Assembly: GCA_016222825.1 (NCBI GenBank)
Contig: JACRQF010000014.1
Location: 124,001 to 188,000 of the forward strand
Length of the DNA: 64,000 bases
DNA from: Verrucomicrobiota bacterium
GTDB taxonomy: Bacteria; Verrucomicrobiota; Verrucomicrobiia; CAIQCK01
Direction: 5' to 3'
The notes under the pieces are model-generated. The model worked only from the letters and a program-made list of their open reading frames with translations. It was not told the DNA's origin and did not search any database. The translations under genes were made by a program, and so were the position numbers. Of this stretch, positions 17,351-25,933 are shown one piece after another. Within the stretch, counting starts at the first letter, position 1; each line of letters begins with the position of its first letter.

Positions 17351-18748
17351 TCAGCCGGCCAGCGCTTCGCGCATGCCGCGCGTCAGGATGGCGTCCACGG
17401 CCTCGGCGCAGTTGGCGACGCTGACTTCGTAGCCGCCCTTGGGATACTCCTCCTTCACGGGGATATACCACGGGCCGCCGTCGCCGTAAGCCGCGGTGGC
17501 GACGAACCGGCGCGGCTGCATTTTCTGCGCGCGAAGCTGGTATTCAACGAAGGATTCGGCCGGCATGTGCAGCATCGCCACGTTGTTTACGTGGAGCGCG
17601 CTGAGCACGATCGGCGTGCGTTTGGCGACGCGGTGGATCCAGGCGATGCGCATCGCCGGCCGGATGCGGTTGGCCGGGACGTTTTTCTTGTCCGCCAGCA
17701 TGGCGCGGAGTTCGTCCTCCTTAAAGATCGGGTTCGTCGGCAGCAGGACGTTGCTCGCCTTCCATCTCACGCGGGTGATCGGAGCGGGCTGGAGCGACCG
17801 CTCCGAGGCGACGATGCCGTCGTAGATGCGCCGCGTGAGCTGCACGCGCGCCTCGGGCGAGCCGTCGTTGTATTTGCCCGCGCCGATGTTGCCGCCGGCG
17901 CCGTTGAAGTAAAGGTGCGCGCAACCCGGCTCGTCCTTCTGCCGCCGTTTGCGGGCGAGGCCGCAGAAATCGCTGCTCACGTGGCCCTTGCCGTAATGGC
18001 TCATCGGGTGCGTGGCGTAGTAGTGGCAGGCAACGAGCTTCTCCGCGCCGTCGTAGAACGCGACCGTCTTGAGCATCGGGTCAATCAAGCCCTCCGGCAT
18101 CGCAATCAACTCCGGGTCTTTGCAGGAACTGCCGCGCTGCTTCCGCAACTTCCCGTCGGGGCCGAGCGCGATGCGGCGGTTGGAGGCAACTTTTTCGACG
18201 CGGGCCTCGCCGTGCGCGACGTGGGTGACGGGGCGCGCCTGTGGCAGCGCGGCCTTCACCGCGGCGCGGGCGCGGGCGAGGCATTCGTCGAAGAACGCGA
18301 CGTCCATCACGCGCATCCCGTCGCCTTGCGTCGCCACGAGTCTCTCGGAGTGGAGGCACACGAACGGCGCGTCGTGTTGATGCACGCACTGCACCGCGAC
18401 GCGGTCGGGCGTGGTGCCCGCGGCTTCCGCCAGCGCCGCGCGCCACGCAATGTGCGCTTCGTTCAGGATGCCGGTCCAGTCCACCACGCAGACTACGATC
18501 GGCTTGCCCGCGCCCAACAGCACGAACCCGATGGCCTCCAGCGGGTCCTCGCAATCCACCACCGGCGTGATCCAGCCACCGCACAACGGATGCCCCACGG
18601 GCGGCGTCACGTCGAAGCGGAACGACGCGATGCGCAGCGGCGTTGTTCCCGCCGCGCGCGCCAGCGGCGACACCGCGGCGGCGCCGGCCAGCAACGACGA
18701 TTGGAGAAAACGGCGACGGGTGATTAGGGAGACAGGCTCTTGCTTCAT
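17351..18748 (-). CDS. Neutral/alkaline ceramidase-like protein, Tat-type leader
   Basis: The 465-residue protein has an RR-type leader (ITRRRFLQSSLLAGAAAVSPLARA). The N-terminal signature RIASFRFDVTPPVGHPLCGG, the metal-site candidate AVQCVHQHDAP, the segment CHYYATHPMSHYG and NGAGGNIG are typical of the neutral/alkaline non-lysosomal ceramidase superfamily. Many environmental members are annotated only as hypothetical, and the substrate in this glycan locus could be an acylated amine or amide other than ceramide. The intergenic spacer before it (TGATACGAAAGGCG) resembles that of the relic kelch copy upstream of the beta-helix gene. Confidence 0.8.
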   Translation of the reverse strand: MKQEPVSLITRRRFLQSSLLAGAAAVSPLARAAGTTPLRIASFRFDVTPPVGHPLCGGWITPVVDCEDPLEAIGFVLLGAGKPIVVCVVDWTGILNEAHIAWRAALAEAAGTTPDRVAVQCVHQHDAPFVCLHSERLVATQGDGMRVMDVAFFDECLARARAAVKAALPQARPVTHVAHGEARVEKVASNRRIALGPDGKLRKQRGSSCKDPELIAMPEGLIDPMLKTVAFYDGAEKLVACHYYATHPMSHYGKGHVSSDFCGLARKRRQKDEPGCAHLYFNGAGGNIGAGKYNDGSPEARVQLTRRIYDGIVASERSLQPAPITRVRWKASNVLLPTNPIFKEDELRAMLADKKNVPANRIRPAMRIAWIHRVAKRTPIVLSALHVNNVAMLHMPAESFVEYQLRAQKMQPRRFVATAAYGDGGPWYIPVKEEYPKGGYEVSVANCAEAVDAILTRGMREALAG

Positions 18749-18764
18749 GACAACGCCTTTCGTA

Positions 18765-19757
18765 TCACGGTTTCCAGTCGGCAGGCAAATGCAACGACCA
18801 CACTTCGCTGTTCAACGGCCGGGCGTGGCCGCCGGCGACCCAAAGCTTGTCTTTGAAAACGAACGCGGAATGTTCGTGGCGCGACTTCCAACAGGTCTTC
18901 GTTTCGAGCCGCTGCCACGACTTGCCGTCGGTGGAATGCCACACATCGCCGAAGTTGTCCTTCTCCTTCGACCAGCCGCCCAGCACCCACATGCGGCCGC
19001 GATAGACCGCCGACGAGAACCACAACCGCGGCCCCCACGGCGCGGCCTCCGTCTCGCAACGCCAGCTCACGCCATCGCCGGACGACCACACGTCGTTCTT
19101 CGCGTGGTGGGTCGGGACGTAGTTGCCGCCGCCGAAGACGTAGATGCGGTCGTTGAGCACGACAGCCTGATGATACGCGCGTGGCGACCAACCGGCCTTC
19201 GCGGTCTCCAGCTTCCAGTCCTTGCCGTCGCTGGAGGACCACACGTCGTTTTTCAGGCTGCGCTCGTCGCCGAAGTAGTAGTTCTCCGTTCCACCGAGAA
19301 TCCACATCCGCCCGTGAAACTCCACGATGCCTGCGGCGATGCGTGGCGACCAACTGGCGGCGCACGTGGCCTGCTCCCACTTCGCGCCGTCGGTGGAGCA
19401 CCAGACCTGATTGCCCGCCGAGTGGCCCGGCAGCCGGCCGTTATACCAGCCGCCCATCATCCACATGCGGTCCTTGAAGACGATGTTCATCGGCAGATCG
19501 CTGTGGATCCACGGCGTGTTGGTCGTGACGAGGCTCCACGCGTGCCCATCCGCTGACGACCACACGTCGCGCGGCGGGGCTTGGAACGACTGGAACCAGC
19601 CACCCATGATCCAGAGCTTGTCGCGGAAGACGAACTCGCCTTGCGAATCACGCGGTTGCCATGCGGCTGTCCCTTCGAGCTTCCAGTCGGGCGCGTTTAC
19701 CTGTGCGTGGCTGGCGGCACTTGCGCAGAAGAGGAGAAAGGCTGTGATGAGTTTCAT
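18765..19757 (-). CDS. Exported kelch-repeat beta-propeller protein
   Basis: The 330-residue protein has a signal peptide (LITAFLLFCASAASHAQ). Six repeats each contain a kelch-like core of the type 'F.D.LWIMGGW...DVWSS.DG..W' (for example DKLWIMGGWFQSF, DRMWMMGGWYNG, GRMWILGGTENY, DRIYVFGGGNY, GRMWVLGGWSKE, DKLWVAGGHARP). This predicts a six-bladed propeller. Such proteins bind or oxidise sugars, but no copper-ligand set of galactose oxidase is visible. It starts seven bases after the GH42-like gene. Its last 19 codons have a near copy at 12457-12516. Confidence 0.85.
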   Translation of the reverse strand: MKLITAFLLFCASAASHAQVNAPDWKLEGTAAWQPRDSQGEFVFRDKLWIMGGWFQSFQAPPRDVWSSADGHAWSLVTTNTPWIHSDLPMNIVFKDRMWMMGGWYNGRLPGHSAGNQVWCSTDGAKWEQATCAASWSPRIAAGIVEFHGRMWILGGTENYYFGDERSLKNDVWSSSDGKDWKLETAKAGWSPRAYHQAVVLNDRIYVFGGGNYVPTHHAKNDVWSSGDGVSWRCETEAAPWGPRLWFSSAVYRGRMWVLGGWSKEKDNFGDVWHSTDGKSWQRLETKTCWKSRHEHSAFVFKDKLWVAGGHARPLNSEVWSLHLPADWKP

Positions 19758-19764
19758 GCGCGCA

Positions 19765-22764
19765 TCATCGAAAGCGGAGCTTCACGAAGTCATTGTTCTC
19801 CAGCGGCAGCGACAGCTCGACGGTGTGCGGCGAGGTTTGCTTGAAGGCAATCCCGCCGAGGGTGGCGGACTCGGCTTTGGCGATGGGCCGCGGCACGGTG
19901 ACTTGGAGCGCGAGCTTGGCGATGGGTTGGAGCGTGTAGTTCGCGAGCGGGATGAGGATGCCTTGGTCGTGCGACATGAAAACGGCGTCCACGAGCGCGT
20001 GGCTGCACTGGATGGGGCGCTCGATCTTCGCGGCGCGCGCGGGCGTGAGGATGAGATCGCGAATGTCGGCGGGGAACTGCCACGGGTTGTAGCTGCGCTC
20101 CAGCAACGCCGCTTCGGCTTGTTCGGCGACGCTGAGTGCGGTCTTGTCGTCCAGCTTCTTCTGGAGCGCGTTGCGATGGTCGAGCGCGGACTTGATGTAG
20201 GCCAGCGCCGGCAGGAAGCCGCAGCAATAGACCGAGCCCTTGCCCGCGGTGCCACGCACGATGGCGGCGGTGTTGTCCTTGAACGTGGCGAGCGTGGTCG
20301 CGCCCGCATGGGCGGTGAGCGGCTGTTTCACCGCCAGCACCGCCGCTTTGCCGCCTTCCCATCGCACTTCGTCTTTCGCAGCAAGCATGTGCAGGTAGCG
20401 CCCGGAGGATTGGAACTTCTGCAACTCGGCGACTTCGCCACGCGTGGCGGGCAGGATTTCGTCCAGGACGCGCAGGGGGCGGTTGAACTCATCGCGTGAG
20501 GCTGCGCCGGCGGTCAGCCAGAGCGTGCCGCCGCTCTGCACCCATTGTTTAAGCTTCGCAGCGGCGGCGGCAGTGAGGTTCGGACCGGTGAGGTAACACA
20601 CGCGGTAGCCGTCGAGCAGGTTCTTTTCGACCTGCCGCTCCGACACGACGTCCACCGGCATCTGCGCGTGGCTGAGCGCGAGCCAGGTGTGCATGCGGTC
20701 GAAGCCGCAGGCGAGGTTGCCGCCGATGGTCCACACGTCACTCGCGGAACTGTAGAGGAGCGCGACTTTCGCGGGCGCGGGCATGGCGGTGAGCAGCAGG
20801 TCCTCCGCCGCGCCGATCTCGCGCGTGAGGGCGGCGTTGGCGGTCCACGTCTCCGGTTTCGCCTGCCAGACATGCGCGCGCCAATACGGCCCGCCCTCGT
20901 GCGTGGCCCAACTGGGGCCGTAGCAGAAGTTGTTCAGGATTTTCACACCGCGCGCGAGTTCGCTCGTGGCCTTGAGCTTGATGTCCCACGGCTTGCGGCC
21001 CGCGTGCGCGACGAGGTGATGGGCGATGACCTGTCCGCGCTCGCGGGTGGCGGCACGCATGAGGTCCACGTTGAACGACGCGCACTGGTAGGTGGACGCG
21101 CCGTTGGACCAGTCCTCGCCCCAGATGGCGTTCTGGTCGGGCGCATCGAGCAACTCGAAGTAGTCCACGCCCTGCGCGTAGAAGTTGGCGGTGTAAACCG
21201 CGCCGTCGCTGAAGTTCGCCAGCACGGGGAACGTGCCGCCATAGGCTTCGTGGGCTAGCTTACCCTGCGCGGCCATGAAGTCGCCGAGCGCGCGCGTGCG
21301 GAAACGCTGCGAGTAGTAATAGAGCGCCGGGAACTCATCGCGCTGCCCGTCCGTGACGATCTTCACCGCGTCCCAATCCTTCACGAGCAGGTCGGCGGGC
21401 GTCCTGCCCATCGCCCGCAGCCACGCGCGGAAACGTTCCGCGTAAGCAGGATCCTTGGCCGCGAAGTCGAGCGACTGGCCGGTAGGTTCGTCGGTGAGTT
21501 CGCAGAACACGATGTCCTGCACCCGGCCGCCGTCCTTCTTGAACTCCGCCGCGGCTTGCTGGAACCGCGCGCGCATCTTTTCGATGTCGGGATTGCAGAA
21601 TGAGCCGTCCTTCATGAACCACGCGCCGCCGATGTGCCGCAGATGCCCTGGCGTGAAACCGAAGTAGCGGAGCGTCTTCTCCTCGCGCGCCAGCACCCTA
21701 GCGTCGCGCGGCGTGAACTTGCTCTCCACGGCGGCCGTGACGAAGAACGGGAACTTCTCCAGCGGCTTGCCATGCGTTGGCCACGGATGCGCGTCGGCGA
21801 GCTTGCCCGTGGCTTCGGCGATCTCGCGGTCGGTCTTCATCAACGCGAGGTTCTCCGGCGTCAGCAGGTTCGGCGGCAAGTAGATGGCGACCGTGCCGGG
21901 CTTGTTGTCGAGCTTCAGCGTCCGCACGATAGCATTCTCATCCGGCGCGGTGGCGAACTCAAACGTGGCCCGCAGTCGCTCCGCGTAATCGGTGTAAGCG
22001 TGCCGTGCGGTGATGTGCAACATCGCGCCGGAGTCCTGATAGATCATGGGCGTGAGGTTGCACCAAGGCGTGCTCTCGCCGGACTTCAGCCGATCCTGAC
22101 TCTTCGGCGCGACGCCCGCAACCGCGCCGGCCCGCGCCAGCGAGTAGTGCTGATACCACGGCGCATGGAAATGATCGGCAAAGATGTGGATGTAGGCCGG
22201 TTTCTCGTAGCCGTCGCCCAGCGTGACGCGCAGGTATGTCTGAGCGCCGTAGTGCAGGTGATTCGGCACCAGCTTGGTGTCCATCGTCAGCAGCAGACAG
22301 TCCACGTGCCTCGCGAGGCCGCTCGCGTTCTTGTTCTCGTGTTTGCTGAGCCGCAGCGTCACTTCGCCCTCCGGCAGATCGGCCTCGAACGACCGCCACG
22401 TCTGTGAATCACGCGCGCTCTTGCCCTCGAACTCCGCATCAAACAGCCCATCGCCCAGCACGCGCCCGCCGGCCAGCGTCGTCAGATGAAATGGCCCGCG
22501 CCACTTCGGGTGGCTGCTGTAGCGCACCCAGATGCGATAACGCCCCGCGTCCTTGATGCTGACCGTCGTCGTCGCCACGCCGTCCTTGGCGCCGCCCGCC
22601 CCATTGAGCACCGCCAGACCCGACGCCTCCCGCGCCGCCGATCCCGTCAAAACCACCCAGCCGCCCGGCGACTTGAAGTTCTCCGCCTCGACGAACACTT
22701 CGCTCGCCGGGACGGTCGGCAACAGGACGAGGAGCAACGAGGCGAGAATAACAGTTTGATTCAT
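19765..22764 (-). CDS. Exported GH42-like glycoside hydrolase
   Basis: The 999-residue protein has a signal peptide (VILASLLLVLLPTVPASE). Residues about 20-150 form a carbohydrate-binding-like beta-sandwich (VEAENFKSPGGWVV, GRYRIWVRYSSHPKW). A clan GH-A-like barrel follows, with glutamates in IVFCELTDEPTG (about residue 422) and NAIWGEDWSNG (about residue 549) as candidate acid/base and nucleophile. Residues about 660-800 resemble the amidotransferase-like trimerisation domain of GH42 (KVALLYSSASDVW, KQWVQSGGTLWLTAGAAS). The substrate is unknown; beta-galactosides would fit GH42. AAGGAG lies six bases before the start. Confidence 0.65.
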   Translation of the reverse strand: MNQTVILASLLLVLLPTVPASEVFVEAENFKSPGGWVVLTGSAAREASGLAVLNGAGGAKDGVATTTVSIKDAGRYRIWVRYSSHPKWRGPFHLTTLAGGRVLGDGLFDAEFEGKSARDSQTWRSFEADLPEGEVTLRLSKHENKNASGLARHVDCLLLTMDTKLVPNHLHYGAQTYLRVTLGDGYEKPAYIHIFADHFHAPWYQHYSLARAGAVAGVAPKSQDRLKSGESTPWCNLTPMIYQDSGAMLHITARHAYTDYAERLRATFEFATAPDENAIVRTLKLDNKPGTVAIYLPPNLLTPENLALMKTDREIAEATGKLADAHPWPTHGKPLEKFPFFVTAAVESKFTPRDARVLAREEKTLRYFGFTPGHLRHIGGAWFMKDGSFCNPDIEKMRARFQQAAAEFKKDGGRVQDIVFCELTDEPTGQSLDFAAKDPAYAERFRAWLRAMGRTPADLLVKDWDAVKIVTDGQRDEFPALYYYSQRFRTRALGDFMAAQGKLAHEAYGGTFPVLANFSDGAVYTANFYAQGVDYFELLDAPDQNAIWGEDWSNGASTYQCASFNVDLMRAATRERGQVIAHHLVAHAGRKPWDIKLKATSELARGVKILNNFCYGPSWATHEGGPYWRAHVWQAKPETWTANAALTREIGAAEDLLLTAMPAPAKVALLYSSASDVWTIGGNLACGFDRMHTWLALSHAQMPVDVVSERQVEKNLLDGYRVCYLTGPNLTAAAAAKLKQWVQSGGTLWLTAGAASRDEFNRPLRVLDEILPATRGEVAELQKFQSSGRYLHMLAAKDEVRWEGGKAAVLAVKQPLTAHAGATTLATFKDNTAAIVRGTAGKGSVYCCGFLPALAYIKSALDHRNALQKKLDDKTALSVAEQAEAALLERSYNPWQFPADIRDLILTPARAAKIERPIQCSHALVDAVFMSHDQGILIPLANYTLQPIAKLALQVTVPRPIAKAESATLGGIAFKQTSPHTVELSLPLENNDFVKLRFR

Positions 22765-22775
22765 AGCTGGCTCCT

Positions 22776-22853
22776 TCAGGTTGCCATCGTGCGGAACATG
22801 CTCGCACTGAACTCTGGCAGGAACAGCTGTGAAAAAAGCGCGAAGCGCTTCAT
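22776..22853 (-). CDS. Possible 25-codon micro-ORF bridging two enzyme genes
   Basis: An ATG overlapping the stop of the LamG gene (CCATGA) opens a 25-codon frame, starting MKRFALFSQLFLPEF and ending in TGA. The stop abuts the AAGGAG of the GH42-like gene. It therefore fills the gap exactly between two coupled genes. It uses the same ATGA overlap seen elsewhere in this block. It also contains the hairpin described separately. Translation is unproven. Confidence 0.3.
   Translation of the reverse strand: MKRFALFSQLFLPEFSASMFRTMAT
22831..22850 (-). terminator. Candidate intrinsic terminator after the LamG gene
   Basis: On the minus strand AAGCGC, a TTC loop and GCGCTT are followed by a run of T (TTTTTTC overall), directly after the stop codon. 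A perfect six-base stem with a U-tract is the classic form of an intrinsic terminator. It would separate the LamG gene from the GH42-like gene, or attenuate readthrough. The stem is short, and the same bases can be read as part of a small coupled frame. Confidence 0.5.
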
Positions 22854-25800
22854 GGTTTTCTCTCGAACTGGATGCTATGCGGTTTGTCGTCGCTGACCGG
22901 GATGTTGTAGGTCCGGCTCCAGCGGCGAGTCAAGGGATCATAATCCGTTTGCCAGAAGTCGTTGCCGTGGACGCTTTGGTTCATGGGCCGGCCGTCGAGC
23001 AGCAACTCGTGGCCGCGCGATGACGTGAGGCCGGTGAAGGTGACCGGCACGTAGCCGAGACCGCCGGTGAGCGTAAACTCGGCGTCGTCGTTCGAGGCGC
23101 GGACTTTCACAGCAGGATACAGGCTTTCGAGTTTGCCAGTTTTCATCCTGACGTGGCGATCGTTGCCGACGGCTTCGCGATGAATCATGCGCCAAGTGTT
23201 CTCGCCGGCCTTCAACGCGGCGCGCAGGGCCTCGTTCGGCCCGTAGTAGCCGGCGGCGAATTGCGGCACGATGACGTGCTCGAAGGTCGCTTCGACGAAA
23301 TCGCCCGGGTTGAGCCACGCGACGCCCGGCGGTGGCACGATGTCGAGCGTCGAGGTGTCCATGCCGCGGGCCTTCACGCCGTGCTCAGCCGCCCACGGCG
23401 CGGCTGGTTTGCCGCCGAGACGCGCTTTCCACGAGCGGATGACGATGCCGCGGTTGGCCCAAGCACCCTCCGGTTTCTTTGCATCCCGGCCGGGGAGCGG
23501 ACTGGCTTGGCGGCTGCGCGAGTGAAACACTTCATCGGCTTCGTGCAGTGACATCCACGGCACACGGCCCGCGCACAGCATCGGCTCGGTGCGATACACG
23601 CCGCCGCCCCATTGTGTGGGCCATTCCTTGATCAAGCCGGTTTCGTTGCCGAGCGCCATCTTGCGTTCGCCCGTGTAGCTGTAGGTGTCCGCACCGATCT
23701 GGAAAATGACAAAACGCGAAAAATTCGTCGCCTTCCTCACGTCGAGCCGCAGCCGGTAAATGCCGCGCACGATGTCGTCGGTGCGGGCGAGGCTGACGGT
23801 GGCCGCGTGCTCGATACCGTCGCCGAGCCGGCCCGCGTAAGTGACTTCGGTGAGGCACGGCCCGTGCCGCTCGTAGGCCGTGCGCATCCGTCCCGGAAAG
23901 ACGCGATTGCCCGCCGCGTCGAACAGCCGGAAGAAATCGCCGCCGCCGACGTTGTGCGTCCAGTTCCACTGCTGGTTGTTGGCCATCGAGCGCACCATCA
24001 CCGGCCGCACATCGAGAACCGCGCACTGCGCCTGCGCCTGGTCTGGCTCGTAACAGATGCTCTCGCCCCACGAGCCGAGCGCGCTCTGGTCCCAAAGCTG
24101 GTTGCTGCCCCAACCGATGAGGCAGAGCTGTGCGTGCGACGCTGCCGCGACGCCGCCCCAGTGTCCGTAGGCGAGCGTCAGTTCGAGTTCGACGTTCTCG
24201 CGCGGCGGCAGTCGCACCTGCGAGAAGCCGTGGAACCACTGCCCAGCATAGACGCCGCCCTCAGGCCGGTTGTGCCAGTTCTTGCTGAGTTGAACCGGGA
24301 TGCCGGTCGGCTGCCCGTTGCTGTCGCGCAGGATGGCGGACATTCCCGTAATGGCCGCGCCAATGCGCTGGCGAAGGCCGCCGGAGGTCTTCTCGAAAAG
24401 CAGCCGCGCCGTATGCTCGCGGTCGCTGGGATTGGAAAGCGTGAGCTTCACGCGCTCGATGGCGTCGTTGCTCTTCTCGGGACCGCCAGCGGGAACAATC
24501 GGCTCGATGCCGTCGAGGTTGACGCGATGCCAGCCGCGCGCAGCGTCGTAATCCACGGGCCGTGCCGTGCCACTCGGAATCTCGGCGGTCTGCACCGTTA
24601 CCACGCTCGCTGGATCGGTGGTTTGAAACGACATCGGATCGAACGCAAGCGCCGTCTCATGCCACTCGGTCGCGTTCCACGTCCGGCCTTTCGGCGATGT
24701 CCATCGCTGCCGCAGCGTGCCGCCCCGCGTCGTGAGACTGATTTCCATCGCCGCGTCGTTCCACTGCTCGCTGGGTTTCGACTCCGCCGCCACCCCATTT
24801 GCGCGAAAGCTCCACTCGCGAACCGGTTTCAATCCAGTCTCCGGCTTCTGAAAGCGTTCCCGAATCTCGCTCGCCGCCAGCGCGCGGTCGTAGAACCGGA
24901 TCTCATCAACCACACCGCGGAGATGATAGCCGTCGCCGCAGTTGTCCTGCCGGCGTCCGAACGCCAACCCCTCGCGTCCCGGCACGCGCTTGCGGCCGAT
25001 CTTGCGTTCGCCGGACGGCTCGCCGTTGACGTAGAGCCGCAACGTGTCGCCGTCGTAGCTCATTGCGAGATGGTTCCACTGCTCGACCTTGAGTCGCGCA
25101 CGGCTGTCCACGACGAACATGTTGTCGCGGCCACCGCCGATGTTCAGCCGCGCCTGCGGATGCCCATTCAAAATAACGATGCCGTAGTTGCCCTCGGCCT
25201 GCTCGTGGTGATTCTTGCAGACCAGCCACGGAGAAGTCCGCTCCGAAGCCTGAAAGTCGGTGGGCACGAACGCCCAAAACTCCAGCGTGAACCGCTCCGG
25301 GTCCAATTCCGGGCTGTGTGGAAACTCCAAATGATTCGTGCCGTCGAGGCCAAAGCCGCCACCGACGCGCCCAAAGCACGACTCGCCTGCCGGGATAGCC
25401 AGCAAGCCCGGCCGCGCCGTGAGGATCAACGCCAACCGGTCAGGCCACGCGACGGTTTCGAAGCGTGCTTCGACATTCAGCCGCGCGCCATCATCTGCCG
25501 CGAACACGAGACCGGTCACATCCGCTCGCTGGAGGAATCGCCCCGACTCGACAAGCCGTGGCCCGGTAAAGTTGCTCCACTTGCCACCGGCAGTGCAGTG
25601 ATAGGTCTTGCCGTTTGCAGTCAAGCACAGCGCAAGCTTGGCCGGCGGCAGTCGCTGCCATGCGCGATTGTCCGCCCGTGCCGCCGCAGCGTAGCCCAAA
25701 CCGCCGCGCACCGCGCCGAAGTGCGGGATGCGCAGCGTCTCCGTGTCCAGCGCCATCGCGTAACGCCCCGTCTGGATCACGCGCCGCCACGGCGCGTTGG

Positions 25801-25933
25801 TCGTGTGCGATGGGAAACCCTCCGCCCACCACATCAGCGTGTAGTCGTCGGCGCGTTGCATCAACGCGAGCGAGGCTGGCGCGGTCTGCGGCGCAAGCAG
25901 TAGGGCGGTAAGGACGAAGGCAATGTGTTTCAT
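22850..25933 (-). CDS. Large exported LamG-domain protein of unknown function
   Basis: The 1027-residue protein has a signal peptide of the local MKH type (MKHIAFVLTALLLAPQTAPA). Residues about 200-360 are a LamG/concanavalin domain (FTLEFWAFVPTDF, EQWNHLAMSYDGDTLRLYVN, GVVDEIRFYDRALAASEIRE). The rest, about 650 residues, is beta-rich (RHGPCLTEVTYAGRLGDGIE, RLDVRKATNFSRFVIFQIGA) and I recognise no family. It could be a beta-sandwich glycosidase or lyase. It overlaps the GH106 stop (ATGA), so it is made with the rhamnosidase, which suggests a shared substrate. A hairpin with a U-tract follows its stop. Confidence 0.75.
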   Translation of the reverse strand: MKHIAFVLTALLLAPQTAPASLALMQRADDYTLMWWAEGFPSHTTNAPWRRVIQTGRYAMALDTETLRIPHFGAVRGGLGYAAAARADNRAWQRLPPAKLALCLTANGKTYHCTAGGKWSNFTGPRLVESGRFLQRADVTGLVFAADDGARLNVEARFETVAWPDRLALILTARPGLLAIPAGESCFGRVGGGFGLDGTNHLEFPHSPELDPERFTLEFWAFVPTDFQASERTSPWLVCKNHHEQAEGNYGIVILNGHPQARLNIGGGRDNMFVVDSRARLKVEQWNHLAMSYDGDTLRLYVNGEPSGERKIGRKRVPGREGLAFGRRQDNCGDGYHLRGVVDEIRFYDRALAASEIRERFQKPETGLKPVREWSFRANGVAAESKPSEQWNDAAMEISLTTRGGTLRQRWTSPKGRTWNATEWHETALAFDPMSFQTTDPASVVTVQTAEIPSGTARPVDYDAARGWHRVNLDGIEPIVPAGGPEKSNDAIERVKLTLSNPSDREHTARLLFEKTSGGLRQRIGAAITGMSAILRDSNGQPTGIPVQLSKNWHNRPEGGVYAGQWFHGFSQVRLPPRENVELELTLAYGHWGGVAAASHAQLCLIGWGSNQLWDQSALGSWGESICYEPDQAQAQCAVLDVRPVMVRSMANNQQWNWTHNVGGGDFFRLFDAAGNRVFPGRMRTAYERHGPCLTEVTYAGRLGDGIEHAATVSLARTDDIVRGIYRLRLDVRKATNFSRFVIFQIGADTYSYTGERKMALGNETGLIKEWPTQWGGGVYRTEPMLCAGRVPWMSLHEADEVFHSRSRQASPLPGRDAKKPEGAWANRGIVIRSWKARLGGKPAAPWAAEHGVKARGMDTSTLDIVPPPGVAWLNPGDFVEATFEHVIVPQFAAGYYGPNEALRAALKAGENTWRMIHREAVGNDRHVRMKTGKLESLYPAVKVRASNDDAEFTLTGGLGYVPVTFTGLTSSRGHELLLDGRPMNQSVHGNDFWQTDYDPLTRRWSRTYNIPVSDDKPHSIQFERKP

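Noticed and set aside
23612..25903. A 763-codon plus-strand frame
   Set aside because: It is antisense to the LamG gene and rich in Arg, Ala and His with no domain pattern, as expected opposite a GC-rich gene.
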